Assembly: GCA_037178675.1 (NCBI GenBank)
Contig: JAYMGJ010000294.1
Span: 1-64,000, forward strand
Origin: Scleroderma bovista
Taxonomy: Eukaryota > Basidiomycota > Agaricomycetes > Boletales > Sclerodermataceae
Length of the DNA: 64,000 nucleotides
Reading direction: 5' to 3'
This document shows positions 52,402 through 63,401 of the stretch, in pieces. The position numbers were made by a program, and so were the translations under genes. Under the pieces are notes generated by a model, which had not been told where the DNA came from, made no database searches, and saw only the letters and a program-made list of their open reading frames with translations. Numbering within the stretch: the stretch's first letter is position 1; each line of letters starts with the position of its first letter.

Positions 52402-53163
52402 GTCTTTCATACATGCATCCTTCATTTCCCTTTGTAGAATCAGACATTGCACCACCTATCATAGTAACAGCACTCATATGGACAACCCACTACTATACTA
52501 GTTTTAATTTCAGTATTGTAAATGCCCTCCATGTGGGGATGCACAGTGTATTCAGGTCCAGACACACTGTCTTTCACACAAAGTGGCAACTTTGTGCCAT
52601 ATATGGAAATAGGACATGTAATGCTATGCATTTTCTTCACTTATACTTGCACCTGTGTTGTCCAGCCCTAACATTTGACCCTTTCACTCCACTGGGTTTC
52701 TTTGTTGTCCCCATCTTCAACCACTTATTTTCCAATGGATAGCCTCCCATACTATGTTTCAACAAGCCCCAGAGTTTTGGTTGCCATGGTTGACACCACT
52801 GTTGATATCGGGTTGGAAGAGGACCAGCCTCTGACACATACTTTTGCACCGTCAACAGAGAAAGCAAAGTCATCTCTGGTGTCTGAGAGTCCATATCTGT
52901 CCACAGCATGATTACGGTCACCATCAACCATCAGCTTGAGTTCTGTGACCAATGAAGAGGTGCAGCAACAGAATTATGCTGCTGCTTTCAATGTGAACAT
53001 TGATCAAGCATATGCGAGAACATTGCAAGCCTACTACTAGTACTACTACTGTACTGGCCTTGGCCTGCATCATAAATTGTTCCTCAAGCACAAGTGCAAG
53101 ACTGGCAAGGATCTCGCATTTATTGAGATACTTCACAATGGTATGTTCTCTACGTCTTTTCCC

Positions 53164-56100
53164 TAGTGTTTTAAAGTCCAGTTGCCGGACCGGTCAAAAA
53201 CCGGAAACCAGACTGGACCGACAACGGTTGCAACCGGACTTGGTTGCCGGTCATGGGACATTGGCCAACATGCAGTTGCGGTTGCATGCCTTCCGATCAC
53301 ACACAAAAAAACTGGTTCAAACCTGTCGCAACCGGTCTTTTGAACAAACCGGTTGCACTAATTGACTCCACCACAACATATGCAAAGTAGTAGAGTAAAC
53401 AAATGCTAATCAGTAATGATGTTATCCCTGAGCCTCCATATCGACATCCCAACAAAGCAATTCCTTGAACTCCTGTATATGCACCTCCTTAATCTCCCCA
53501 GAATTGATAGTGGCAAGGTCACAGATGTTGGGGCGCCACGTATGCTTGAGGATTTGCAACTGTTCGAACTTGTCACTGCCAAGACGATTGTGGCAATCGG
53601 TGGCAATTTTGGCACCAGCTGAGAAAAGGCGTTCACAGGGGACTGACGTTGCAGGAATTGCACAGATATCCTGCACGATACGAGCGAGCATTGGATATTC
53701 ACAGGCATGATTCTAAAAGACAATTACTATTAGAACACAGCAGGCAAAAGAAGCTGTGACACTTACCGCCCACCATTCAACAATGTCTGTGTCCCTCGTC
53801 ACATCGCAAGGCCGATCACCAAGGTATCGACGCAGCTCAGCTTTCCACCCACCGCCACTATCATTCATGTTTTGTTGTTGGACGAGGTCGCGACGAAAAT
53901 GGTCATAATCAGACTGGAGTGTGTTCTCATTCTCAGACACATCAGTAGCAGCATCACCAGTGGTGACTGTGCCAGAGGGTACAACAGTGCCAGCGTCCCA
54001 ATACTCTTGGGAAACTCTTTCCAACATTTGATGTGCTTCGTCATGCCAGTCCTTCGCATTCGGATTGCCGCTGGCACGCTCACGTTGCTGTTCCTCTGGT
54101 CCACCCCAGGCCATTTTGATATAGTTGAGTTTGTAATATGGATGAAGCACTAGTACAAATATTGAGTGTATGCATGGGAACACAGAACAATTAACTTACC
54201 AAGAGCGAGTGCATAGACAGGCTTGTCGTCAAACTTATCATAATACTTGCCAATTTTTGCCAAGCCTTGTTGAATCGCATCTTTATATAACATGTACCGT
54301 GGACTACTGAGCTTTGCATCCCATGCCGTCTGAAGTTCCTCGAAAGCCGGTATGGCATGCCACAGTGTTGCTTGATGCTGATATGAGAAAATATGTTGGA
54401 TACTGTTGGCATCAGTGATAATGAGTCGAACATCGTTGATCTGCTCCCAGTCAGCCACCTTTAAGCTAAAAGCACTCCAGGGGATGTGTTTGACAGGTTC
54501 TCCAGGACGTCGAACAGATGTGATCGGACCAAAAGCTCATCAGCTGAGCTAACAAAGAGATTGATGGGCTAGTACAATGTTCAGGCATGGCCAATCAATG
54601 AATAAATGAAGGCTTACCTGACGGAGTTGATAAGCTCATGCAAGCATACCGTCTGCAGTACCCCAGCGGACATTGCTATGCAGAGGAATTGAAAGGGGAG
54701 TTCCGAATCCGCATTCAGTTTGAAGGCGATGAAAATATGCGATCTGTTGATCAGATGCCTGAATCTTGATGGCAAGGGTTCAAATAGCTGCTACAACATC
54801 GAGAGAGTCTCCTAGAACACGGTTATTCGGAAGTGTTGGATCGTATTCCCAGATCGCAGTAGTCGTCTCGATTGCCGCTGTCCTGGTGATGACTGACATG
54901 ACACTCTCAATCCCAAGGTTGAGGATGTGTGCAAGGCAGGGAAGTCGATTGGTGCTGGCATCAAATGTGTAGATACTGCGTCAGTACAGAGTGTTCTCGA
55001 TGTTGTCGCAGGTAGAATTGTTGTTGCTGGTATTGTCAGCAGTTACACAGAACAACTGCAAGATAGTCAGTCTCAAGCAATCAGTTCCAAAAAACGAAGA
55101 GTTGTGCACACCTGAGATGAGTCCCTGCCAATAATTCTAGCACGCTCACAGACACTGATAAAATACCGTCCGAGATTTGTACCAGTGTGTCGTCCAGATA
55201 TCCCCTTGAATGCAATGACTTCTGAGCACAGCTTCCAGGTCATTGATGAAGAATCAGACTCTATCCAATGGGCCGTGACACCCATAAATGACGCCTTTGT
55301 CTGGTCAACAGACCAGAGGTCAGTTGTTGTTGAGACACGGCCACTTCTGTTGGACTGCAAAATGGTAAGGTCCCATAGAAATTGAATAATGAATACAAGC
55401 ATACCTGAAGACAGGTGTTGAGCTGTGCAAAAAACTCAACGAATGAGTTGTTGATGAAGTTTGAGATGTCATGGGTAGAGGGTATCTCAGCCTTAGTTGT
55501 ATGTGGCCTCATTGCAACTAGGCAGTTTCTAAACACCGCCTTGTCAGCTAATGAGAGGCTCTACATTAAGATAAATCCTAATGAACACTAGCCACAAACA
55601 GTAATCACTCAGAAGGACTTACTTGATCATCGATAACAATCAACTCTGCTACCTTCTGCAGCACCTCATCCTTCGAAAACGTCTCCTGAAGCTTTGCTTG
55701 ATTCTCAAGCATCCCTCGGATACTCATCTGCCCATTCCCTTCCTTTTTCGATTTCGTTGCTTCGCATTCAAAAGTTCCCGAGGCATCGCGTGTGGCTGGG
55801 TTGGGATATTTCGTTCAGCACACCGTGCTTGGTATAGTTCGTAGTGGCTCCTGATATGCTGACGGCAGGAGGAATTGCTCCCCACGTGAAAGGCCTTGCA
55901 TTTTCCATGCTTCATGATGAACTCTTTGTTCACTCTAGCCCTCCACTGTAAGTTACTTGCCTCCCCACATAGACACTTACTTACTTGCATTCTTTACACC
56001 AGCGGCCTTGTAATGGCTGGACCCGTCCGTCTTGGTAACAGAACTTCACCTCGCAACGCTCAGAAAATATGGTGAGTATATCTTCGGCTTGTCTTTTTTT

Positions 56101-56830
56101 CAAAACAACCATTGATGGTAGTGTCACTTGGTGGTCATCTAAACCATTGTCTTCCTAATTTCTCGGCATCAGCAACATTAAGTGTGGAACATTTACAGTC
56201 CATACCTCAACATCTGTGTTTCCCTGGCGATCTGCGCCACTCTCCTCAGCACCACTTCGAATGTGTGCCATCTCACTTGGGGGCCTTGACGACAGCACAA
56301 TCTGCTCTACATCCGGCTGTGAAGAAGTGTCTTCAACAACTGCAGGGGAACCCTGTCGGGCACGCTTTGCCTGCCGTTTGGTGGACCTTGTGGTAGGTTC
56401 TTCATCACTGCTTGGTGTTTCCTCACCACTACTTGCAGACTCTGTAGCATTGCATGCACGTTTCTTCCCCTTCCTCGATGTCAATGCTTTTGTCTTTGGG
56501 TGGCGAGAGCGCTTTGACCTTGGAGAAGGGTTGTGAGACCAGCCAGCTGCTGCCACCTTTTCTGTCACCCTTTGTTTGCACTGGAACTTGCGAGGATCTG
56601 CCATATGTGTAGAGTACCAAGTTGTTTAGATTTTGACTGAAAGTTTATATACTGTCTACAACATGGCAAACATGCCCTTCGGTTTTCGGTTGTGACTGGG
56701 AGGGGACCAGTTCTGGACCGAACAGGTCGCAACTGATTGCAACTGTAAGCACAACTGGTAGCAACTGGTTGTTTGCAGTTTTGGTTCGGTCCATAGACAG
56801 TCTAGTTGGTGCGAGAACCGGTCGCGGTCT
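53164..56830 (-). mobile_element. hAT transposon with CCGG-rich subterminal repeats
   Basis: The transposase gene (53416-56602, minus) is flanked by sequence full of AACCGG, GGTTGCAACCGG and GGTTCGGTCC motifs at 53175-53365 and 56670-56825, typical subterminal repeats. The left end TAGTGTTTTAAA at 53164 fits the TAGNG start of hAT elements. I could not find a clean matching right end or an 8-bp duplication, so the right limit is approximate. Confidence 0.72.
53416..56602 (-). CDS. hAT family transposase, multi-exon
   Basis: ATG 56602 starts a basic region (RSKRSRHPKTKALTSRKGKKR). A zinc-finger exon follows (GRWCKECK.., FIMKHGKCKAFHVG..SCRQHIRSHY, 55990-55724), then MSIRGMLENQAKLQETF. The RNase H-like catalytic part reads VSTTTDLWSVDQTKASFMGVTAHWI, CVTADNTSNN, LACLAHILNLG-like CLAHILNLGIESVMS, and IPLHSNVRWGT. 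The C-terminal dimerisation domain reads CAIPATSVPCERLFSAGAKI (53691-53422). Exons are separated by short introns with GTAAG/GTATG donors. Catalysis is cut-and-paste transposition. Some frames look damaged (for example near 54500 and 54990), so activity is doubtful. Confidence 0.8.
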
Positions 56831-57370
56831 CTCATCCATGTGAATTCCGTGTCTGCCTTTGTTTACAAGGCTTCCAGACCCCCAACTGCAGGTCATTTTT
56901 ACACCCCATAGTCCACAGTGAATCTCACCAGGTTCTGGTACTCTGCCATGACAATCCGAGTACCAACGGGTACCCACTCATCAAAAAAGATGTTTATCAA
57001 CACCGCCACGGGGATGTGTGCCTCCTCCAGCCACAGGACAATAAGGAGTCTGCCTTCCCCTCTCCAACTTCTCATGCACATTCTCCTGCGAAACATGCAT
57101 TATGACTCCTTGTGGCAGCTTCTCAACCTCTCCTGCCAGTGCAACCTTTGCACTACTGTGTCTTGCAGAAAATATTGCTTTACCATCATCTCCAGAAGCT
57201 AATCGAACATTTTTCTTGGAAACTGCATCAGTTTCTGTTGAAGGGGATGGTATTCTTGGAAAAAGTGTGTTGGGGGGTTGCTACAGTGGACCTAAAGGAC
57301 AGAAGCTGTGGTAGGAAATTGGTAACCCTGTAGTAACCTCAGTAGATGTTCAAGCTACTGTATTCCATCA
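56831..57370. other. No recognised feature
   Basis: Sequence right of the hAT element with small open frames only (such as SVSVEGDGILGKSVLGG near 57235). The last part reads into the tandem repeat. Confidence 0.4.
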
Positions 57371-57690
57371 GATAGACACTACAGGTGTTGTTCTCTTAGT
57401 CTTCTACATGCCTAGCAGCTCCGTGGACAACTACAGTTTTTTTGTTGTTCTCTGTGTATGCTACGTGCTTCCCCTGCCTTCCTCACTAACGTCGGATAGG
57501 CGCTACAGGCATTGTTCTTTCGGTCATCTACGTGCCTAGCTGCTTTGTGGACAACTATGGTTTTTTCATCATTCTCTGTGTATGCTATGCGCTTCCCCCG
57601 CCTTCCTCACTGATGTCGGATAGGTGCTACAGGTGTTGTTCTTTTGGTCGTCTACGTGCCTAGCCACTCTGTGGACGACTATGGTGTTTC
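57371..57690. repeat. 124-bp tandem repeat, nearly three units
   Basis: Units begin GATAG(A/G)(C/T)(A/G)CTACAGG at 57371, 57495 and 57619, exactly 124 bp apart. Each contains GTGGAC(A/G)ACTA(C/T)(A/G)GT and, in the first two, CTCTGTGTATGCTA and CCTTCCTCACT. The third unit stops near 57690. Confidence 0.85.
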
Positions 57691-57972
57691 CAGCATCCCC
57701 ACTCACCAACACACTCCATCTGGACTGAATTATTTACATCTTCTCTCGGTATGTCTCATAAGACTATTTAGATGTTGCTAATGTAGGCTTGATAGCGCGT
57801 TCTAAACAGCCATTGGCCACATGCTATTAACTATGTGCACTGTCTCCTATCCATGTTGACCTTTTTGCTCATCCATCTGTTTACCTTTGATCATCCTTGT
57901 GGATGGACATACGCTGCCACCTATCCTTTTCCACACTGAGTAATTGACAGGGACAAATTGTACTATGACAAT

Positions 57973-59480
57973 TTAGTATAAGGATGTGGTAATGCTGTCA
58001 AATGATCTCATAAATTCCTCAAAGTCATCAAAAAGGTCCTGGTGATCAGGCGCTGTGATATCAAAATTAGGACCCAAAGTGCCTTGTGTGGCAGTGGATA
58101 TGTCAGGATTAGCACCCCTTGGTGTGGTGCTGGTCTGTGATGCAGGGCTTCTAGTGTTAGCAGCCATGGTGGTCTCCATGGCAGAGCTTCTAGCGTCAAC
58201 AGCTGCAGTGGTATCCGTGGCAGACCTTCTAGCATCAACAGCCATGGTGGTATCTGTAGCTGGGCTTCTATTATTTGTCACCATGGTTGTTTGTGTGGCA
58301 GACTGTGGAGAATCTGAGGGAGTGGATGATGGGGATGGTGCACTGTTATTGTTGTCATTAACAGTTTCAGCACTTTTGTACTTCTTGCGGCTTGGACCAT
58401 TGGAGGAATGATGACCACATCTTTTACCTTTATCTGAGCATGTACAGTGTGAAGTCTCCTCAATTTCTCCCCCTTCCAACTGTGCATCCCTCCTTCTTTT
58501 GAGCTCAGTGACCTCGGCATCTGATAATGCTTTCCAGTAAGTGATGCCCATCTCCCACTTTCATAACAAGACTTTGAGTAGAGATAATGAGCTAGACACA
58601 CTGCTGAGGTTTACGAAAGGAATATTTTCTGGCCAGCCTTCTATGATGACCTTGTAGCAAAAGACAATGTTTTGGAAATATTGGGACCATTCCATCTTTG
58701 CTGTTGGTTCTCCGGTGGTTTCCCCTAGGCACTGTTTGCCAATTTGCCCAAATATTAATTGAGATTACTTATGAAGTTTATCATTGATGATTTGGTGGAT
58801 TGAAGTATGAACTTGTGAAACACGCTGCTGATGGTTCTGGGCTGCTTCTAATACATAAATGTCACATATATTTCTGTGATTTTTGTAGGAAAAAAATACA
58901 CCTACCTTTGATTCCTTGTACTACAAAGCCCTCCATTTTTCCAGTAAGGTCTTGTTCATCAATATGCATCACCGAGCCCATGAAATCCGCAACACGATCA
59001 GTTGCAAAGGCAACAGCCTGAAGCGGAAGATTGGTTGACCTGTGTGTTGCATATAGTATAGTTTCAATACCGGTACGAGACTTGAGATTGTGAAGCTGGA
59101 AAATGATTGCAATAAATATCAAAGAAAGTTCAAGGAGATGAGACATACCTCATTCTCAATGGCCCTCAGTGTGTGAAGCATCATTGATTTTTGACTTTGT
59201 TGAGACACAGTTTCCAACAGTCTTCGACACTCTAAATTCCCCAAATTCTTTGACAAGGTCTTCTTTATCCTCCGCCGAAAGTTTAAGGTATTCCTCATGA
59301 TTCTGCTTGACCAAGGCGGGCAGCATGCTCTTGCCACTGGCCACTGTGATGCTGTTAAATAGGTAGTTTTAGAATAAAAAGAAATATACCATTCTCATCT
59401 AATTCACTGGTGGTGTGATCACTACACTGTTTCTTCCAACAGAATGCATTCCAAGCATTAATTTTGCCATGCCTGGAGCA
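57973..59480 (-). CDS. Unrecognised spliced gene with HMG-like helix and 13-residue repeats
   Basis: Read on the minus strand, exons give HGKINAWNAFCWKKQC, an intron, LPALVKQNHEEYLKLSAEDKEDLVKEF, then SHTLRAIENEV, an intron (GTATG..TTCCAG), SRTGIETILYATHRSTN and VADFMGSVMHIDEQDLTG, a second intron (GTAGGT), and finally the piece 58551-57973. That piece has a basic cluster (CSDKGKRCGHHSS) and four or five imperfect 13-residue repeats of TDTTMAVDARRSA type. The first exon resembles an HMG-box-like helix found in transposon-linked proteins of Agaricomycetes. The gene is cut at its 5' side by the G3 LTR at 59587. Function unknown. Confidence 0.45.
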
Positions 59481-59586
59481 TAATTTCATAGCACCTAGAT
59501 GGAGGTCATTTTGGACATGTCAAACACTCTTGTGATGTTTGGAAGCAAGGGTCTTCATTATCTTGTCCAATGACCTCCACGTGTCT

Positions 59587-59902
59587 GAGACAACCCTAGG
59601 CAAAGAACACCAAGGACCCTAACACGTGAGTATCTAGAGCAAAGACCCAAGATGAGCTCAAATGGGGAGCCTCTGGGTGCTGGATTGCACTGTATATATA
59701 CTACTATACACAAGGGCTATGTGAGGCTATCCATGAGGCTATGTGCAGGTAAAGGCTATGTAATGACGTCACTATGGAGCTAAGGCTATGCGTAATGATG
59801 TCAAGGGTGGCAGCATGTACAGCACGAGGCATAGGTCTAGACTAGGTAGATAAGACAGAGGCTGTACTAAGATAAGATAAGATAAAAAGTTGATCTGTAA
59901 CA
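59587..59902 (-). repeat. 3' LTR, chromovirus G3 (316 bp)
   Basis: Plus-strand ends are TGAGACAACCC and CTGTAACA. It aligns with the solo LTR 15368-15739, with two internal deletions, and with 32275-32640. It contains a TATATATA run near 59694. Confidence 0.88.
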
Positions 59903-59916
59903 CTACTCCCCCCTCA
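59903..59916 (-). promoter_or_regulatory. Polypurine tract, chromovirus G3
   Basis: On the minus strand it reads TGAGGGGGGAGTAG directly before the LTR. Confidence 0.75.
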
Positions 59917-60000
59917 GGTGCAGGATTCCAGACTGCAGAACTGAGCATTGCAAACCGTAAGGTTTTCGGGGACATGACTAAATAATGAGTCAAAGTCTGC

Positions 60001-60657
60001 TCAGGCCATACAAAGCTTCTGAGGAGTGGAGGGATTTTCCTGGTAAAAGTGCTTGACTACCAGAGGAGAATTCTTTAGATTAAACAAGGGTTCCCACGTT
60101 CTCTTGTGTTCTTCATACCCCTTCCAGTGCACCAGGTACTGGAGTTGCCTTTTATAAATACAAGAGGCTACTATATAGTCCACTTCATGCTCTTCATCGC
60201 ATTCTTCAGAGACATGTACTGGACCAGGCCGGGATACAGGTTGACTGGGAAGAGGACCTAAATAAGGCTTTACTCGAGAAACATTCACAACCGGGTGAAT
60301 CTGAAGAGTTTGAGTTTTTGGGAGCTTAAGCTCAACCACATTCGGGGTTACACAAGTGACCTCATAGGGGCCAATCCACTTCTCTGTAAGCTTCTTAGAA
60401 GCACGATTTAACATATGAAGGTTGTCTGTAGAAAGCCAAACTTGTTGGCCCACAACATAATCCAGGGCAGGATTTCTATGCTTATCCACCTGAAGCTTCA
60501 TATTACATTTAGCCTTCTCAGAAGACTCAACAACTTTATTCAATATGGCAGCAAAGTCTTTAGCTGCTGGGACTAGAATCAGTAGTGACTTCCAAAACCG
60601 TGTTGTTCCAAACAAACTGAGCAATTTTGATCCATTTAGCCCATTCATTTCTGACAA
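60001..60657 (-). CDS. Chromovirus G3 integrase C-terminus with chromodomain
   Basis: An open frame of 218 residues. The GPY/F module reads KLTEKWIGPYEV and HPVVNVSRVKPYLGP. The chromodomain spans about residues 155-205 (DYIVASCIYKRQLQYLVHWKGYEEHKRTWEP), with the aromatic cage residues Tyr, Trp and Tyr in place. Chromodomains of this type bind methylated histone H3 and steer integration to heterochromatin. Frame changes near its N-terminus (about 60640 and 60560) separate it from the catalytic core. It ends about 100 bp before the polypurine tract. Confidence 0.88.
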   Translation of the reverse strand: MSEMNGLNGSKLLSLFGTTRFWKSLLILVPAAKDFAAILNKVVESSEKAKCNMKLQVDKHRNPALDYVVGQQVWLSTDNLHMLNRASKKLTEKWIGPYEVTCVTPNVVELKLPKTQTLQIHPVVNVSRVKPYLGPLPSQPVSRPGPVHVSEECDEEHEVDYIVASCIYKRQLQYLVHWKGYEEHKRTWEPLFNLKNSPLVVKHFYQENPSTPQKLCMA

Positions 60658-61118
60658 TTGTTTACGTAGGTTCGGAGATACTGATTAATTTCGCAGTTCA
60701 ACCGCTCCATTTGACCATTGGTCTGAGGGTGAAATGCCATAGAAATTTTCCTTTTTACGTCTAAAAGTCTATACAACTCCCCCAGGAAGTTGCTTGCAAA
60801 GACCGATCCATGGTCAGATACAACAGAAGACAGAAGTCCATGCTGACACCAGATGTGGTCTCTAAATAACTCAGCAGTAGACAGGGTGGTTTCCTCTTTT
60901 GTACAAGGCACAAACATGACCTCTTTGGAAAACCAATCAATCACGACTAATATATAATTGTAACCGAGGGATTCTGGCATCTTGGTAAAGTCCATTGTGA
61001 TGTCAAGCCATGGGCCACTAGGGGTAGGGAGAGGAACAAGGCTTCCAGATGTCTTTTGATTTGACACCTTGGACTGTTGGCACTTTTGACAGTGCTTTAC
61101 GTAGGTTTGAATCTGCTC
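60645..61118 (-). pseudogene. Chromovirus G3 integrase catalytic core
   Basis: The frame starts inside the zinc module (YVKHCQKCQQSK, the CxxC half). The DDE core follows: ITMDFTKMP (Asp), VVSDHGSVF (Asp) and NGQMERLN (Glu), with 35 residues between the last two. All three catalytic residues are present. The His half of the zinc module lies beyond the solo LTR at 62424 and upward. The gene is therefore split by that insertion. Confidence 0.88.
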
Positions 61119-62423
61119 TGTCATATCCATACTTTTCCCAGTTGCAACTCCGGTCTAACCCTGGCCTGCCTGACCTCTCCTTAGGCATAGACACAACTCC
61201 GGATCTAGTCCGGCCATCTCCAGCCCCATAGCTGCACTCCAGCTCAACTCCGGTCACTACGTCCATCTCCACCTCAGGACTAACCCCTGTCTTCCTACAG
61301 ACAGATCCATGGTCTAACTCCTCCATGTTGGACCTGTACCTACCATTAGTCGCTACTCCTGTTTCAGTCCGGCCACTCCCCTTGTCTGGTCTGCGACCTA
61401 GCCCAACTCTGGCTGGTACATCCAACTCCAGCTCAGGTTTGCTCCTGTTCTGCTCCACTTCCCCTGATAGGTCCACCAATGGCCTTGAACATTTCCATGT
61501 CCAACTCCGGACCTTCCTCTGGCTACTCCGCCCTTCCTCCAGCTGTACACTCCCTCCGCTCATACACTCCCTCTCCTCATACACTCCCTCCACTCTTGCA
61601 CTTCCTCCGGTCATGCACACTTCCTCTGGTCCCACTTCCTCCAGTTCCACTTTCTCTGGTTCCACTTCCTCTGGTCCTGGACATCGCTCCAGACTTAACA
61701 TTAGTTAAGTCCACCTCCAACCCTTAATTTTCCTCTTCCGACCTAGTTCCCTTTACCTACTTGTCCCTGCATCTGCTCCATCATCCCTGTAATCCTAGTT
61801 CCCATGTCTTCTCCTGCTCCGGTTTATTTTCCTGTAGCTGCTTTATTTTCCTGTCCATTTCTGCTCCATCCCTTGTCCCGACTAAGGTGTTTACTTGTCA
61901 CTGTATATACTCACCCTAGTTCTCATTACTATATAAACTACTGTACTCCGGCCTAGTAGATCCTTGGATCAAATCTCGACTAAGATACTCCCCACTCTGT
62001 ACTACCCACTATGCTCTCCTAATCCATCTGTTCACCTGAACTCCAGCCAACTCCGGCCTCCGTCCTATCTTGTCCCCTTGGTCCTATGTCCGATCCTAGC
62101 AAGTCTCCTACTCGCACAAGGGCAAAAGCCACCTCTGTCCCAGACTCAACACTAGACCTCTCAGGACTTATCCCACCTCTGGGATGTCCTTCGCTCTGGA
62201 CAAGCTGCACTCAACTCCGGACCACTTTCCTGCAGTCCGGACTTACTCCACAAAAACCCGGACTTACTCCCTGTGCTTCTCTAGTGCCCAGACTTCGTTC
62301 GTTTGACCCGGACTTGACTCTCTGCACTAATTAGCACCTACTAGTGTCTGGACTTACCTCCTCATTAGTTCCCTGCACCCCTGGACCTCCTAGTAAGATT
62401 GTCAAGGAGAACCGGTCTTGACA
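61119..62423 (-). mobile_element. Solo LTR, family D, reversed (1305 bp)
   Basis: It starts TGTCA and ends TGACA, flanked by a perfect duplication TGCTC (61114-61118 and 62424-62428). It is the reverse of 6149-7401, longer mainly in the CACTCCCTCC minisatellite near 61550-61640. It splits the G3 integrase between the two halves of its zinc module. Confidence 0.9.
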
Positions 62424-63190
62424 TGCTCCTTCATTCCTTTCCAAGAATAGTGCTTCCGGAGTGCATTGTATGTAGCTTTTACTCCTTTATGCCCAGCAAC
62501 AGGAGTGTCATGAAAGTTCGTGATGAGTGATTGTCGCTCTTCATAAGTCTGACCAGTGATGTTGATCAGCTTAATAGATACCGGGTTTAACAGGACCTGG
62601 TCCTTGTTGTCTTTGGAACTGGATATGTAATGGTCTGATCACCTGCTAAGCGGATCTGCAATGTGCATCTGAGTTCCCTTTGTATAAATTAACAAGTAAT
62701 TAAACCGTGTCATCCACATTTGCCAGCGCGCTTGGCGCTTAGACAGATTCTGCGACTTTGTAAAGTATGTTAAGTTATGATGGTCTGTATATATCTTGAA
62801 AGCGTAAGGAGTGGCTTCGAGGTAATGGCGCCAGGCCTCAGTTGCTTTTATGATGGCCAGCATTTCTTTATCATGAATAGGATAGTTTTGTTCAGGAGGT
62901 GTCATGGAATACAACATGTACGCGATGGGTCTGAATTCACCGTCTTCGCACTTCACGGATATCACTCCCTCGACGGCGAACTCAGACGCATCTGTTTCCA
63001 GGCGGAATTCACGGTCCTGATTGGGGTACTGAAGTACCAGAGCACAAGTGAAGGCGGCTTTCAAAGCATCAAATGCAGCACGTTCCTTCTCTCCGAAGTT
63101 AAATACAGTATCCTTACATGTAAGGTCCATCATGGGTCTAGCCATGATTGCATAATCTTTAATGAAACATCTATAGAAGTTACCGAGACC
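62424..63190 (-). pseudogene. Chromovirus G3 RNase H and integrase N-terminus
   Basis: On the minus strand it begins in the RT thumb (GNFYRCFIKDYAIMARP) and runs through RNase H (FRLETDASEFAVEGVI, YPIHDKEMLAIIKA, TDHHNLTYF). A stop replaces a codon at HIADPLSR (62639-62641). The frame then reads ITNFHDTPVAGHKGVKATYNAL, the His half of the integrase zinc module, up to the solo LTR. Confidence 0.85.
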
Positions 63191-63401
63191 TCAGAATGTG
63201 CCCATCTACATTAAGCACAGGGACAGGTTTTACCAGCTTAGATAACTGCAAATGTTGATCAAGAGCCCAGCTCTTGTCCACAAAACAACCAGTAGCACCA
63301 CTGTCTAGCAGAGCGTCTACCTTAATAGAATTAAGGGGTCCACGGATGCAGACCAGTACCGTCACTTCATGTTCCATTGTGAAGGACCTTTGCAAATTCA
63401 C
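63180..63401 (-). pseudogene. Chromovirus G3 aspartic protease
   Basis: The motif VDALLDSGATGCFVDKSW is the retropepsin active site. The frame stops after VLNVDGHILR, where the thumb of the reverse transcriptase follows within a few bases in another frame. The expected fingers and palm of the polymerase, including YxDD, are absent. Confidence 0.82.

Noticed and set aside
56805..56850. Right terminal inverted repeat of the hAT element
   Set aside because: No sequence matching the inverse of TAGTGTTTTAAA could be found, so no end was called precisely.
61018..61701. 227-residue minus-strand frame running from integrase into the family D LTR
   Set aside because: The LTR part is non-coding repeat; matching frames occur in the other copy only by shared sequence.
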